From positions 1,178,001-1,242,000 of the forward strand of contig NZ_CP115396.1 in the NCBI RefSeq assembly GCF_027625995.1: 64,000 nt of DNA, written 5' to 3'. The translations under genes were made by a program, and so were the position numbers. This DNA is from Hymenobacter yonginensis. Lineage in GTDB: Bacteria > Bacteroidota > Bacteroidia > Cytophagales > Hymenobacteraceae. A model generated the notes under the pieces. That model did no database searches, was not told the DNA's origin, and saw only the letters and a program-made list of their open reading frames with translations. This document shows, piece after piece, positions 56,911 to 64,000 of this stretch (positions are counted from its first letter, which is position 1; each line of letters begins with the position of its first letter).

Positions 56911-57954
56911 CTACAGCGCGTCCCAGGTAAGGGCGGTGCCGGCCGCTAGTGCGTGAGAGGCCTGTCGACCAAGTACCTGCTCCCAATGACGAGGTTCCAG
57001 GCCGTCGCCGGGACGAATAATGCGCAGGTTGTCAGGCGTAAATTCTTCGCCAGCTGCAATAGGCTTTGAAACGTAAATGCTACGCTTATAAATGCGGCTT
57101 TTCTCCTCGGTTGCCTGGACGCACAGTTGTACGTGGCCCAGCGCCTGCCAGGCTCGCTCAGTTTCCGTCACAATGCTGGCCATTTCGGCTGGTTCCATAG
57201 AAAAGGCCGAGTCTACGCCCCCTTCAGCCCTGCTCAGCGTAAAATGCTTCTCGATAACACATGCCCCCAACGCCACTGCTGCCACCGATGCCCCGATACC
57301 CATGGTGTGGTCGGAGAGGCCAACTGGGCAGTTGAAGATGTCTATCAGGGTAGGAATAGTGCGCAGGTTGGTGTTCTCGGGCGAAGCTGGGTAAGTACTT
57401 GTGCACTTAAGTAGTACCAACTCCCGGCAGCCCGCCGACCGGAGTACGCGCACAGCCTCGTCTATTTCAGCCAACGTAGCTACCCCGGTGCTCATGATTA
57501 CAGGCTTACCAGTGGCAGCTACCTTGCGTAGCAGCGGGTGATGCGTATTTTCGAAGGAGGCAATTTTGTAGGCAGGCGCGTCCAGCGTTTCCAGAAAGTC
57601 TACCGCTGTTTCGTCGAAAGGGGAACTGAACACGAGCAGGCCCTTCTGCCGGGCATATGCGAAAATCTCGGCGTGCCATTCCCACGGAGTGTAAGCCTCC
57701 TGATAGAGCTTGTAAAGGCTGCGCCCCTCCCACAGCGACTGGCCTTCTTCCCGAATCACAAAACCAGTATCCATGGTAATGGTATCGGCAGTGTATGTCT
57801 GAAGCTTAATGGCATCTACTCCAGCAGCGGCAGCGGCATCCACGATGCGCAGGGCACGCTCCAGCGACTGGTTGTGGTTGCCGGACATCTCGGCAATGAT
57901 AAACGGTTTGTGTGCGACGCCAATAGGACGGCCGGCGATGGTAATTTCAGTCAT
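56911..57954 (-). CDS. pseI: Pseudaminic acid synthase (NeuB family)
   Basis: 347 residues from ATG 57954 (MTEITIAGRPIGVAHKPF). The TIM barrel condenses a hexose with PEP; motifs are FIIAEMSGNHNQSLERAL, DAIKLQTYTADTITMDT, FSSPFDETAVDFLE, IFNCPVGLSDHTMG and CVIEKHFTLSR. A C-terminal SAF (antifreeze-like) domain (RSIYVSKPIAAGEEFTPDNL) follows. MSGNHN and the length favour PseI over NeuB or LegI. It sits mid-operon. Its substrate would come from PseC-PseH-PseG, of which only a PseC and a GNAT domain are visible here. Confidence 0.9.
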   Translation of the reverse strand: MTEITIAGRPIGVAHKPFIIAEMSGNHNQSLERALRIVDAAAAAGVDAIKLQTYTADTITMDTGFVIREEGQSLWEGRSLYKLYQEAYTPWEWHAEIFAYARQKGLLVFSSPFDETAVDFLETLDAPAYKIASFENTHHPLLRKVAATGKPVIMSTGVATLAEIDEAVRVLRSAGCRELVLLKCTSTYPASPENTNLRTIPTLIDIFNCPVGLSDHTMGIGASVAAVALGACVIEKHFTLSRAEGGVDSAFSMEPAEMASIVTETERAWQALGHVQLCVQATEEKSRIYKRSIYVSKPIAAGEEFTPDNLRIIRPGDGLEPRHWEQVLGRQASHALAAGTALTWDAL

Positions 57955-58041
57955 GGAAGCAGCAAGGAAAAAGTCCTGCAAAGGTCGCAAATCTAGTGCA
58001 AGCAGCCGCAAAGCACGCCGGGCCATAGCAAGAGCGCGCAA

Positions 58042-58719
58042 TCAGCTTTGAAACAGAGTAGTCAAAAAGTCCTCTGTCAGTTCATCCAGCGAGTCTATTT
58101 CGTGTTCGGCGGCGTGGGAGGCCGCGTGAGGCAGGTGCGCATAGTTGCCGCGCCTGATCCGAACAGTACGGAAGCCAAGCGGCCGGATTCCTACAAAGTC
58201 CTTGCTAGGGTTGTCGCCTACATATAACACTTGGGCAGGCGGCACCTGCTCGCGTCGGCAAATCTGCTCGAAGCAATAAGGAGAGGGCTTGGCCCGGTGC
58301 GCGCCATAGCGGTTGGTGATGTAGGCATGGCGCATCCGCTCAAACAGACCCAATGCTGCTACTTTGCGGGCCTGTACTCCTTTGTGGCCATCTGTAACAA
58401 GATAAAGTGGCCAATCGGCGAACCGTGTCAGGCAGCGCTCGGCATCTGGATGAAGGTGTAGTGTGGGTGTATGCTGGCGGTAAGTACGTAAGCACGCATG
58501 CACCATGCCCGCCGACAGGCAGCCGTGCGTCCGCAACACTTCGTTGAATACCTTTCCCCGGCCCTGCGTGGCTTCCGTCATCAGCATCTCGCGCACTAGC
58601 GTATTTGCATCGGTACCGGTGCGCTCAGCCAGCATGGCAGCCACGGCCTGAAACCCGCTGTGCACATAGGTAAGCTCTGGGTAAAGCGTATCGTCGAGGT
58701 CGAAGACAAGTACTGGCAC
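58042..58719 (-). CDS. HAD-superfamily hydrolase in the glycan operon
   Basis: 225 residues. HAD motifs: PVLVFDLDDTLYPELTYV (nucleophile and general acid), YLVTDGHKGVQARKV (motif II), AKPSPYCFEQICRRE (Lys, motif III) and VLYVGDNPSKDFVGIRPLG (motif IV). It is a class I phosphatase-type protein. A phosphatase is not part of standard pseudaminic acid synthesis, which uses a UDP-sugar hydrolase, so it may act on a modified intermediate or a second sugar. It begins 4 bp after the GNAT-ATP-grasp gene, so coupled expression is likely. Confidence 0.85.
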   Translation of the reverse strand: MPVLVFDLDDTLYPELTYVHSGFQAVAAMLAERTGTDANTLVREMLMTEATQGRGKVFNEVLRTHGCLSAGMVHACLRTYRQHTPTLHLHPDAERCLTRFADWPLYLVTDGHKGVQARKVAALGLFERMRHAYITNRYGAHRAKPSPYCFEQICRREQVPPAQVLYVGDNPSKDFVGIRPLGFRTVRIRRGNYAHLPHAASHAAEHEIDSLDELTEDFLTTLFQS

Positions 58720-58723
58720 AGGA

Positions 58724-60292
58724 TTAAGTAGTTGAAAGTGGAGCTGGGCGCAATAGGTCAGCGGGGTAGCGCACTTGGCGTAGGCCGCCTACATGGGGCT
58801 TAAATGGGAATGCACTGAGGCTGTGACCGGCTGACTCCAGAAAAAACCAAAAAAATGAGTCAAGCCCCTGCGCCACTGCCACCGACGAGGCCCCGCCGAA
58901 GCGGCAGTTGCACTCAATAATATGCGGCTGCCGTCGGTCATCCAGAATAGCCTGCATAACCACATGGCCCCGTATGCCGAGCGCCTCAATAGCGGCCTGT
59001 AGCTGCGCCGCCAGCACCGCATCCTCAAATGTCGTCGTAACCTGAGACTCGCCCTGCAATACGACGTCACGGGTGCGCAGTACCAAACCATGTACACGGC
59101 CTTGCCGGGTCACGTAAGCATCAACACTAATTTCGGTACCAGCTACATAGGGCTGAAAAATGGGCTCCTGCAACGTGCCAGCGTGCGCCGCAGCCTCGGG
59201 GGGAGAAAGGCGCAGCCCTAGTGACCGGGAGCCCGCACCACGTCGTTCTTTCACCACCAGCAACTTGGCTCCTATATCCTCAAGGCGCGTAGCTGCCGGA
59301 ATAACGGGCAGGCCGTGCTGCCGACCAACTTCTGCGAACCGCAGCTTATCGAGACAGGTTTCCACGCCTTGCATCGGGGCAACCAACACGGAAATGCCGT
59401 GCTCCGCTAATTGCTCGTGGTGACGGCTCCAAAAAAGCAATTCCCCATCACGGGTGGGAATTAGGTGAGTGACCTGCCGCTCCTGACACCATGCCAGGAT
59501 TGCGGGTAGGTTTTCCTCACTAATGATAGGCATGTGCCAGAAATCATCCGTGAAATATCGGCCAATACAAGCTGGATCAGAGTCGGCCCCAAGCAACTGG
59601 CCCCCATTATGAAATCGGCGGAGCGCATTTCGCACGGCCTGAATAAGCGGTACTTTGCGGGCGATGCTGGTAATGAGCACCACCGGTGCCGGGGTGCCGG
59701 CTGGCTGCGTCGGCCGAAAGCAGGAGTGGATAAGCGTATCTACGCGCCGTCCTGCCACCGATACGTGCTCGTGCAATCGGGCTTCCAGCACGAAGCCTTC
59801 GGCCTCCAATACCTGGGTTAGGTAAGGCCGGATGTCGTAGGCTTCCGTGTTGAGCTTGCACAGGCTGGTAGCCTCAAAAGCGGCCTCACGCAACAGGCGC
59901 AAATACACCGTAAAATCCTGTTGGAACTGCGCTACGTGCTGGTTGCGGGAAGTTTCGAGCAGAAAGGAAATTTCGGCCCGCCCAGCTTGCCAATCTATAT
60001 GTACCAAGCCCCCGTAGCCAATCAGTCGGCCTCCTTGTAGAAAGGAGAACAGGAGTTGGCTGGGTTCCGGCTGCGCAAACAACGGCCGCACTACCTGTGT
60101 GAAATACTGTGCCTGAGCTTGCGCCGTAAGAGGCTCCCGCTGGCGCAGAATGTCAATCTGGTCGTTGCGCCATTGTCGAATGGCTTCCTGATCGGTATCA
60201 CGAATTGGGAGTAGGGTGTAACCCTGGTGCTCAAATTGCTGCCGGCTTAGGGCCTGGTAGGCTGTCGGCCACTGTGAAGACGTGCCGTTCAT
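58724..60292 (-). CDS. GNAT acetyltransferase fused to an ATP-grasp ligase
   Basis: 522 residues. About 1-190 is a GNAT domain (YTLLPIRDTDQEAIRQWRND, GGRLIGYGGLVHIDWQ, RAEISFLLETSRNQ). From about 200 a carbamoyl-phosphate-synthase-like pre-ATP-grasp (VVLITSIARKVPLIQAVRNAL) leads to the ATP-grasp: DKLRFAEVGRQHGLPVIPA, KLLVVKERRGAGSRSLGL, PIFQPYVAGTEISVDAYV and the metal site HIIECNCRFGGASSV. PseH is a GNAT, so the first half may supply that step, while the second half could add an amino acid or similar group to the sugar. Starts with a 1-base overlap with the upstream methyltransferase stop. Confidence 0.85.
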   Translation of the reverse strand: MNGTSSQWPTAYQALSRQQFEHQGYTLLPIRDTDQEAIRQWRNDQIDILRQREPLTAQAQAQYFTQVVRPLFAQPEPSQLLFSFLQGGRLIGYGGLVHIDWQAGRAEISFLLETSRNQHVAQFQQDFTVYLRLLREAAFEATSLCKLNTEAYDIRPYLTQVLEAEGFVLEARLHEHVSVAGRRVDTLIHSCFRPTQPAGTPAPVVLITSIARKVPLIQAVRNALRRFHNGGQLLGADSDPACIGRYFTDDFWHMPIISEENLPAILAWCQERQVTHLIPTRDGELLFWSRHHEQLAEHGISVLVAPMQGVETCLDKLRFAEVGRQHGLPVIPAATRLEDIGAKLLVVKERRGAGSRSLGLRLSPPEAAAHAGTLQEPIFQPYVAGTEISVDAYVTRQGRVHGLVLRTRDVVLQGESQVTTTFEDAVLAAQLQAAIEALGIRGHVVMQAILDDRRQPHIIECNCRFGGASSVAVAQGLDSFFWFFLESAGHSLSAFPFKPHVGGLRQVRYPADLLRPAPLSTT

Positions 60293-61044
60293 CAGAGCAC
60301 GATGTAAGAAATGAGTGGGTTGAGCGGACTGCGGCGGATGGCGTAGTTACGCAGACCCAGCACCTCATCAAATGCGAGAGTCTCACCCGGAAACTCAGGG
60401 GAGTTCAGTTCATCGAAGGCCAGAATGGCGCCTTTGGGCATTCGGGGTAGAATAGCTTCTAGACACGCCTTGGTAGGCGCATTGATATAGAAGTCAAAGT
60501 ACGCGAATGCTACTACCGTTTCTGGGTGAGCCTGCAGGTAAGCGGGCACAGTTAGGGTAGCATCGCCAGCTACTAGCTCAAACTTGCGCTTGTGCGGGAG
60601 CGGGCTTTCTGCTTCGTGTAGGGCCAGTAGCTCGTTCAGATACTGCTGGTAGTTAGCCGGTACGCTGTAGTGACCGGGGTGGGCCTGCCCTCCATCTTGG
60701 GTGCTCACTGCCGGAAACCCGTTGAATGTATCGAACCCGATGATGCGGCGGTTATAATTGTAGGGCTCGTACATACCGCGCAGAGCGTGCAGCACTGCCA
60801 GGTTCTGGCCCCAGCGGACGCCAAACTCCATCACCACGCCATGTACCGGCACAATCTGCTGGTACAACTCATGCAGGAATAGTAGCCGCGAGAAGGTCTG
60901 GCGCGACAGATACAGGCCCAGATTATGTGGCAGTTCAGCATCCGGCAAGGGCGTATTGCGAAGGTGCTGTGCCAACTGCTGCACGCGGTTTTGCTGCTCA
61001 GGAGCAGCATTGGAGAGTATACGAGGTGAAGAACCGGCAGACAT
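60292..61044 (-). CDS. TylF/MycF-like sugar O-methyltransferase
   Basis: 250 residues from ATG 61044; an upstream in-frame ATG at 61095 would overlap the preceding gene. The SAM-binding region reads VVMEFGVRWGQNLAVLHALRG, with FDTFNGFP, then FELVAGDATLTVPAYL and AFAYFDFYINAPTKACLEAIL, and a FDELNSPEFPGE metal-type segment, as in TylF/dTDP-deoxyhexose O-methyltransferases. Some databases mislabel this group as carnitine CoA-transferase-like. It probably methylates a surface sugar. The operon context (pse genes) supports this; the acceptor is unknown. Confidence 0.8.
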   Translation of the reverse strand: MSAGSSPRILSNAAPEQQNRVQQLAQHLRNTPLPDAELPHNLGLYLSRQTFSRLLFLHELYQQIVPVHGVVMEFGVRWGQNLAVLHALRGMYEPYNYNRRIIGFDTFNGFPAVSTQDGGQAHPGHYSVPANYQQYLNELLALHEAESPLPHKRKFELVAGDATLTVPAYLQAHPETVVAFAYFDFYINAPTKACLEAILPRMPKGAILAFDELNSPEFPGETLAFDEVLGLRNYAIRRSPLNPLISYIVL

Positions 61045-61066
61045 GAGGAGGGTCAAAGGACGCGTG

Positions 61067-61801
61067 CTAACCAGCTTTTTGCTCGATGTGGGCATTGAGC
61101 GCCATCAACTCTGGTTGGGCCAGTAGCAACCTAATAAGGTCGGCGCAGGGCAGGTCGGCTGCCTGGTGCTGCTCAATGAGGGCTTGAATAACGGCGTAGT
61201 CTTCTGGCGTGTCGAGCGTAATTCGGAACTGGCTGAAGTCGCCCTCGGCGTATATTTCGTCGCGGAAGATTACTCTGGGAAGCGCCGCCGGGTTGGTTTT
61301 GAGGTACGGGGTGACATGTTCCCGCTCGTAGGGCGAAGTTGCTTGCTCGTACGCCTCCTGTAGCATCTGAAACGAGAAGATTTCGAAGTCAAGGCCACGG
61401 GGGAAGCTACGCACTATGGAGTTGGACCGGTAAACTAACGGGTTTTGCTCGGCCATAAACCGTTCGGCCGCTGCTCCCACCAGTTCGCCATCTATCAGCG
61501 GGCAGTCGCTGGTGACGCGCACGACTGCATCAAGGCCAACCTGTAGGGCGGCCTCGTAGTAGCGACTCAGCACGTCGGTTTCGCTGCCACGGTAGCAGGG
61601 CAGGTTGTGCTCATGCGCATACGCTGCTAGCACGTCGTCAACAGGTTCCGTGGTAGTGGCCAGAATGATGGGCAACCGACTTTGCCGGAGGCGCCGGACA
61701 TGGTGGGTGAGCAGTGGTATGCCGGCAGCCGGCAGCAGCACTTTGCCAGGCAGGCGGGTACTGCCCATCCGTACCTGCGAGATGATACCTATGTTTTTCA
61801 A
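61067..61801 (-). CDS. SpsF/PseF-like cytidylyltransferase
   Basis: 244 residues from a TTG at 61801 (MKNIGIISQVRMGSTRLPGK), chosen because homologues begin just before this nucleotidyltransferase signature; the ATG at 61876 would add an implausible hydrophobic leader. Motifs: RMGSTRLPGKVLLPAAGIP, DDVLAAYAHEH, VVRVTSDCPLIDGEL and ITLDTPEDYAVI. SpsF/PseF enzymes activate pseudaminic acid to CMP-Pse or make related nucleotide sugars. It fits as the CMP-NulO synthetase of the operon. SpsF and PseF cannot be separated by eye. Confidence 0.8.
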   Translation of the reverse strand: MKNIGIISQVRMGSTRLPGKVLLPAAGIPLLTHHVRRLRQSRLPIILATTTEPVDDVLAAYAHEHNLPCYRGSETDVLSRYYEAALQVGLDAVVRVTSDCPLIDGELVGAAAERFMAEQNPLVYRSNSIVRSFPRGLDFEIFSFQMLQEAYEQATSPYEREHVTPYLKTNPAALPRVIFRDEIYAEGDFSQFRITLDTPEDYAVIQALIEQHQAADLPCADLIRLLLAQPELMALNAHIEQKAG

Positions 61802-61882
61802 GAAAGCAGCGATGAAAAGGTAGCTGAAACCAGTCTGTACGGCAACAGGTAAGAAATTGTAGAACCTATTAATCACCGAGTA

Positions 61883-63040
61883 CTACCGCGCCACAAACTC
61901 CTGGATGCAGTCGATGACGTACTGCTGCTCGTCGTCGGTGAGGCTCGGGAACAGCGGGATGCTGAGGCAGTGGGCGTAGTAGGCTTCGGCCAGCGGGAAG
62001 TTGCCGGGCTGCCAGCCCAAGCCTTGGTAATAGGGCATGGTGTGCACCGGAATGTAGTGCACCTGCGCAAAGATCTCCCGGGTCCGCAACGCGTCGTAGA
62101 GCCCTTTGCGGTCGGGCACCTGAATCACGTAGAGGTGGTACGCGTGGCCGGAGGCGCTGGCCAGCGGCCGCACGGCGGGCATTTCCGCAAAAGCGGCATC
62201 GTAGCGGGCGGCCAGCTGTCGTCGGCGGGCCAGGCCCTCGTCTGCGCGGGTCAGCTGGCTTATTCCCAGCGCGCAAAGCATGTCGGGCATGCGGTAGTTG
62301 TAGCCCAGCTCCTGCATTTCCATGTACCAGCCGCCGTCGTTGCGCTGCATCTGGGCGGGGTCTTTGGTGATGCCGTGGGTGCGCAGCTTCAGCAACTCCC
62401 AGTACAGGTCTTCGCGGTTGGTGGTGATCATACCGCCCTCGCCGGTAGCAATGTGCTTGACGGGGTGGAAGCTGAAGATGGCCAGATCGGCAAACTGCCC
62501 GTTGCCGCAACGCTGCTCCCGGCCCTGCGAGTCCAGGAAAAAGCCGCCCGGCGCGTGGCAGGAGTCCTCAATCAGCCACAAACCGAACTCGTTGCAGAGC
62601 TGGCGGGCGGCTTCCAGGTTCACGGGCAGGCCGGCGAAGTCCACCGGAATCAGGCCGTGGAAGTGGCCCCGGGGGTGGCTTTCCAGCAGTCGGCGTACCT
62701 GCTGCAGATCTATCAGGGCCGAGGCCGGGTCAATGTCGGCGAAATGCACCTCGCCGCCGCAGTAGCGCACGCAGTTGGCCGACGCTGCGAAGGTGATGGG
62801 CGTGGTAATGACCCGTTGGCCGGGCTGCACGCCCAGCGCCAGCGCGCACAGGTGCAGCGCCGCCGTGCCGTTGCTCACGGCCACCGCGTACCGGGCCCCC
62901 ACGTAGGCGGCAAACTTCTCCTCGAACTCCGCCACTTTCGGGCCCTGCGTGAGGTAGTCGGAGTGCAAGGTTTCCACCACGGCCCGCACATCGTCGTCGG
63001 TGATGTGCTGGCGGCCGTAGGCGATGGGGCGGGTAGGCAT
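61883..63040 (-). CDS. pseC: UDP-4-amino-4,6-dideoxy-N-acetyl-L-altrosamine transaminase
   Basis: A PLP sugar aminotransferase of about 385 residues acting on the 4-keto sugar made by PseB. Motifs: LTQGPKVAEFEEKFAAYVGARYAVAVSNGTAALHLCAL, PITFAASANCVRYCGG, LIEDSCHAPGG, the PLP Lys in FSFHPVKHIATGEGGMI and YNYRMPDMLCALG, as in PseC. It heads the surface-glycan operon. Start options are ATG 63040 (MPTRPIAYGRQHIT) and ATG 63058; a TACTTTTG -7 box ends at 63064, so 63058 would give a leaderless message. pseB is not in the window. Confidence 0.88.
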   Translation of the reverse strand: MPTRPIAYGRQHITDDDVRAVVETLHSDYLTQGPKVAEFEEKFAAYVGARYAVAVSNGTAALHLCALALGVQPGQRVITTPITFAASANCVRYCGGEVHFADIDPASALIDLQQVRRLLESHPRGHFHGLIPVDFAGLPVNLEAARQLCNEFGLWLIEDSCHAPGGFFLDSQGREQRCGNGQFADLAIFSFHPVKHIATGEGGMITTNREDLYWELLKLRTHGITKDPAQMQRNDGGWYMEMQELGYNYRMPDMLCALGISQLTRADEGLARRRQLAARYDAAFAEMPAVRPLASASGHAYHLYVIQVPDRKGLYDALRTREIFAQVHYIPVHTMPYYQGLGWQPGNFPLAEAYYAHCLSIPLFPSLTDDEQQYVIDCIQEFVAR

Positions 63041-63063
63041 TGGGGGAACATCGGGCATAAAGG

Positions 63064-63071
63064 CAAAAGTA
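63064..63071 (-). promoter_or_regulatory. Promoter -7 box of the glycan operon
   Basis: On the minus strand TACTTTTG fits TAnnTTTG, ending 24 bp before the ATG at 63040 and 6 bp before the ATG at 63058. No -33 TTG was found at a usual distance. Confidence 0.5.
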
Positions 63072-63141
63072 CGTACTGTGCGTGGTGCTTTGCATAGTGT
63101 GATTCACTAGTTTAGCAACACACTTTAGTAGAGTCCGCTAT

Positions 63142-64000
63142 ATGTTGATTATGTGCTTGCTACGTCGTGGTAGTGTATTCATCTTATTCATGCTTCTGGT
63201 GGCCCACCCAAGAGCATGGGCGCAGCGCGAGGCCTACAACTGGCGGTTTGGGAGCGGAGCCGGGCTGCGCTTTGGCCCGGTTGGTAGTCCTCGCCCCGTC
63301 ACCTTGCCAACGCTTACTCCCGCATCCGTTTTTTATGCCAACGAAGGCTGTGCTGTGCTTTCCGACGAAGAAGGCAATCTGCAATGCTACTCCGATGGGG
63401 AGCGGGTATATAACCGGCAGGAGCAATTGATGGGGGTTGTACTGCCACGCGGAAGTCGGGCCTCAAGCATGCAGGCGGCACTGCTCCTGCGGGCACCTGG
63501 CGATGCCAATCGTTGCTACCTGTTTACCATAGATCAGGCTGAAAACAGCTTGCAGGGTGGACTGCGCTACTCTGTTATTGATCTGCGGCTAAATAATGGG
63601 CTGGGTGGGCTAACCTCCACGTTAGATCAGGCGGTACCAACTCCGGCCACCACACAGCTGCTTGCTGAAAAGCTGACAGCAGTGCGCCATGCCAACGGGC
63701 GTGATTACTGGGTGCTGGTACACGGCTGGAACGATGATGCTTTCTATGCGTATTTGCTAAGCCCGGCGGGCCTGGCCAGTGCCCCAGTGATGAGCCGTGC
63801 CGGCCGGCCACATATAGACCCGAATGGTGCTACCAATTTCCAATCAGCCCTTGGCTATCTGCGGGTCTCCCCCAACGGGCTTCGCATTGCGGCCGCAATC
63901 AGTGGCCTGGGAGTCGACTGTGGTGCTTTCAACCCGGCCACCGGCCGCGTCAGCAATGTGGCCGCTCTACCTGTGATTCCCTTTTTAGGATATTCCGGTC
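63142..64000 (+). CDS. Surface/secreted protein N-terminus, PKD/T9SS-cargo type (3' partial)
   Basis: The frame is open from ATG 63142 to the last base (286 codons seen). A signal peptide (SVFILFMLLVAHPRAWAQ) is followed by YNWRFGSGAGLRFGP, SVFYANEGCAVLSDEEGNLQCYSDGERVYNR, MQAALLLRAPGDANRCYLFTID and GLRYSVIDLRLNNGLG. This beta-propeller-like N-terminus is common in Bacteroidota proteins with PKD domains and C-terminal type IX secretion or gliding-motility tails. The rest is outside the window, so that tail is not seen. An in-frame ATG at 63151 is the alternative start. It diverges from pseC. Confidence 0.82.
   Translation, partial: MLIMCLLRRGSVFILFMLLVAHPRAWAQREAYNWRFGSGAGLRFGPVGSPRPVTLPTLTPASVFYANEGCAVLSDEEGNLQCYSDGERVYNRQEQLMGVVLPRGSRASSMQAALLLRAPGDANRCYLFTIDQAENSLQGGLRYSVIDLRLNNGLGGLTSTLDQAVPTPATTQLLAEKLTAVRHANGRDYWVLVHGWNDDAFYAYLLSPAGLASAPVMSRAGRPHIDPNGATNFQSALGYLRVSPNGLRIAAAISGLGVDCGAFNPATGRVSNVAALPVIPFLGYSG

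Noticed and set aside
61802-61876. Hydrophobic N-terminal extension of the SpsF/PseF-like protein
   Set aside because: The nucleotidyltransferase signature needs to be at the very N-terminus; a TTG directly before it is a better start.

Overview
The window is high-GC (roughly 60% or more by eye) bacterial DNA that looks like a Hymenobacter-type member of the Cytophagales (Bacteroidota). The evidence is the gliding genes gldA, gldF, gldG and gldC, promoters with the Bacteroidota -7 box TAnnTTTG, the DUF151 nuclease, a GIN-domain lipoprotein, and a cut-off gene at the right edge that resembles PKD/type IX secretion cargo. No rRNA, tRNA, CRISPR array, transposase or prophage was seen. The only confident RNA gene is the small SRP RNA.

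Layout. 1-6.8 kb: the end of etfA, a DUF151/UVR nuclease, a DinB-type protein, the mlaE/mlaF lipid transporter (minus strand), two short-chain dehydrogenases, a membrane protein and a GIN lipoprotein. 6.9-12.5 kb: gldA, gldF, gldG, a small membrane protein, dnaN and gldC. 12.6-18.3 kb (minus): a small secreted protein, dcd, a membrane-anchored protein, hemL and an LpoA-like TPR plus substrate-binding-fold protein. 18.5-24.7 kb: a three-part exporter (ABC, membrane fusion, TolC) behind a four-copy 11-bp operator, then two small or unknown membrane proteins. 24.8-33.7 kb: dGTPase, TPR histidine kinase, AsmA-like giant (minus) and DUF4153 protein. 33.8-45.9 kb: guaA, SRP RNA, transaldolase, ftsE, sugar-related enzymes, an M48 protease, an AT-rich orphan and an EcsC protein.

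45.9-50.6 kb holds what I think is the most interesting system. A canonical promoter drives a SAM-clan riboswitch that lacks a visible P4 helix. Just after it, a segment complementary to the aptamer core provides an alternative fold. Downstream lie a RimK-like ATP-grasp ligase, a flavin-dependent monooxygenase of the SfnG/SsuD (sulfone/sulfonate) type, and an APC amino-acid permease. I infer a sulfur or methionine acquisition locus switched off by S-adenosylmethionine; the ligase product is unknown.

50.7-52.5 kb: a Tat-exported haloacid dehalogenase and a CPBP protease. 52.6-63.1 kb (minus): one long surface-glycan operon with pseC, an SpsF/PseF-like cytidylyltransferase, an O-methyltransferase, a fused GNAT-ATP-grasp protein, a HAD phosphatase, pseI, a GT-B-like transferase, a polysaccharide deacetylase and a flippase. 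It probably makes and exports a modified nonulosonic (pseudaminic-type) acid, but pseB and pseG are not in view.

A recurring feature across the window is intergenic inverted repeats: arms of about 20-40 bp around spacers of about 20-60 bp. They belong to several sequence families and often touch or overlap the first or last codons of genes.
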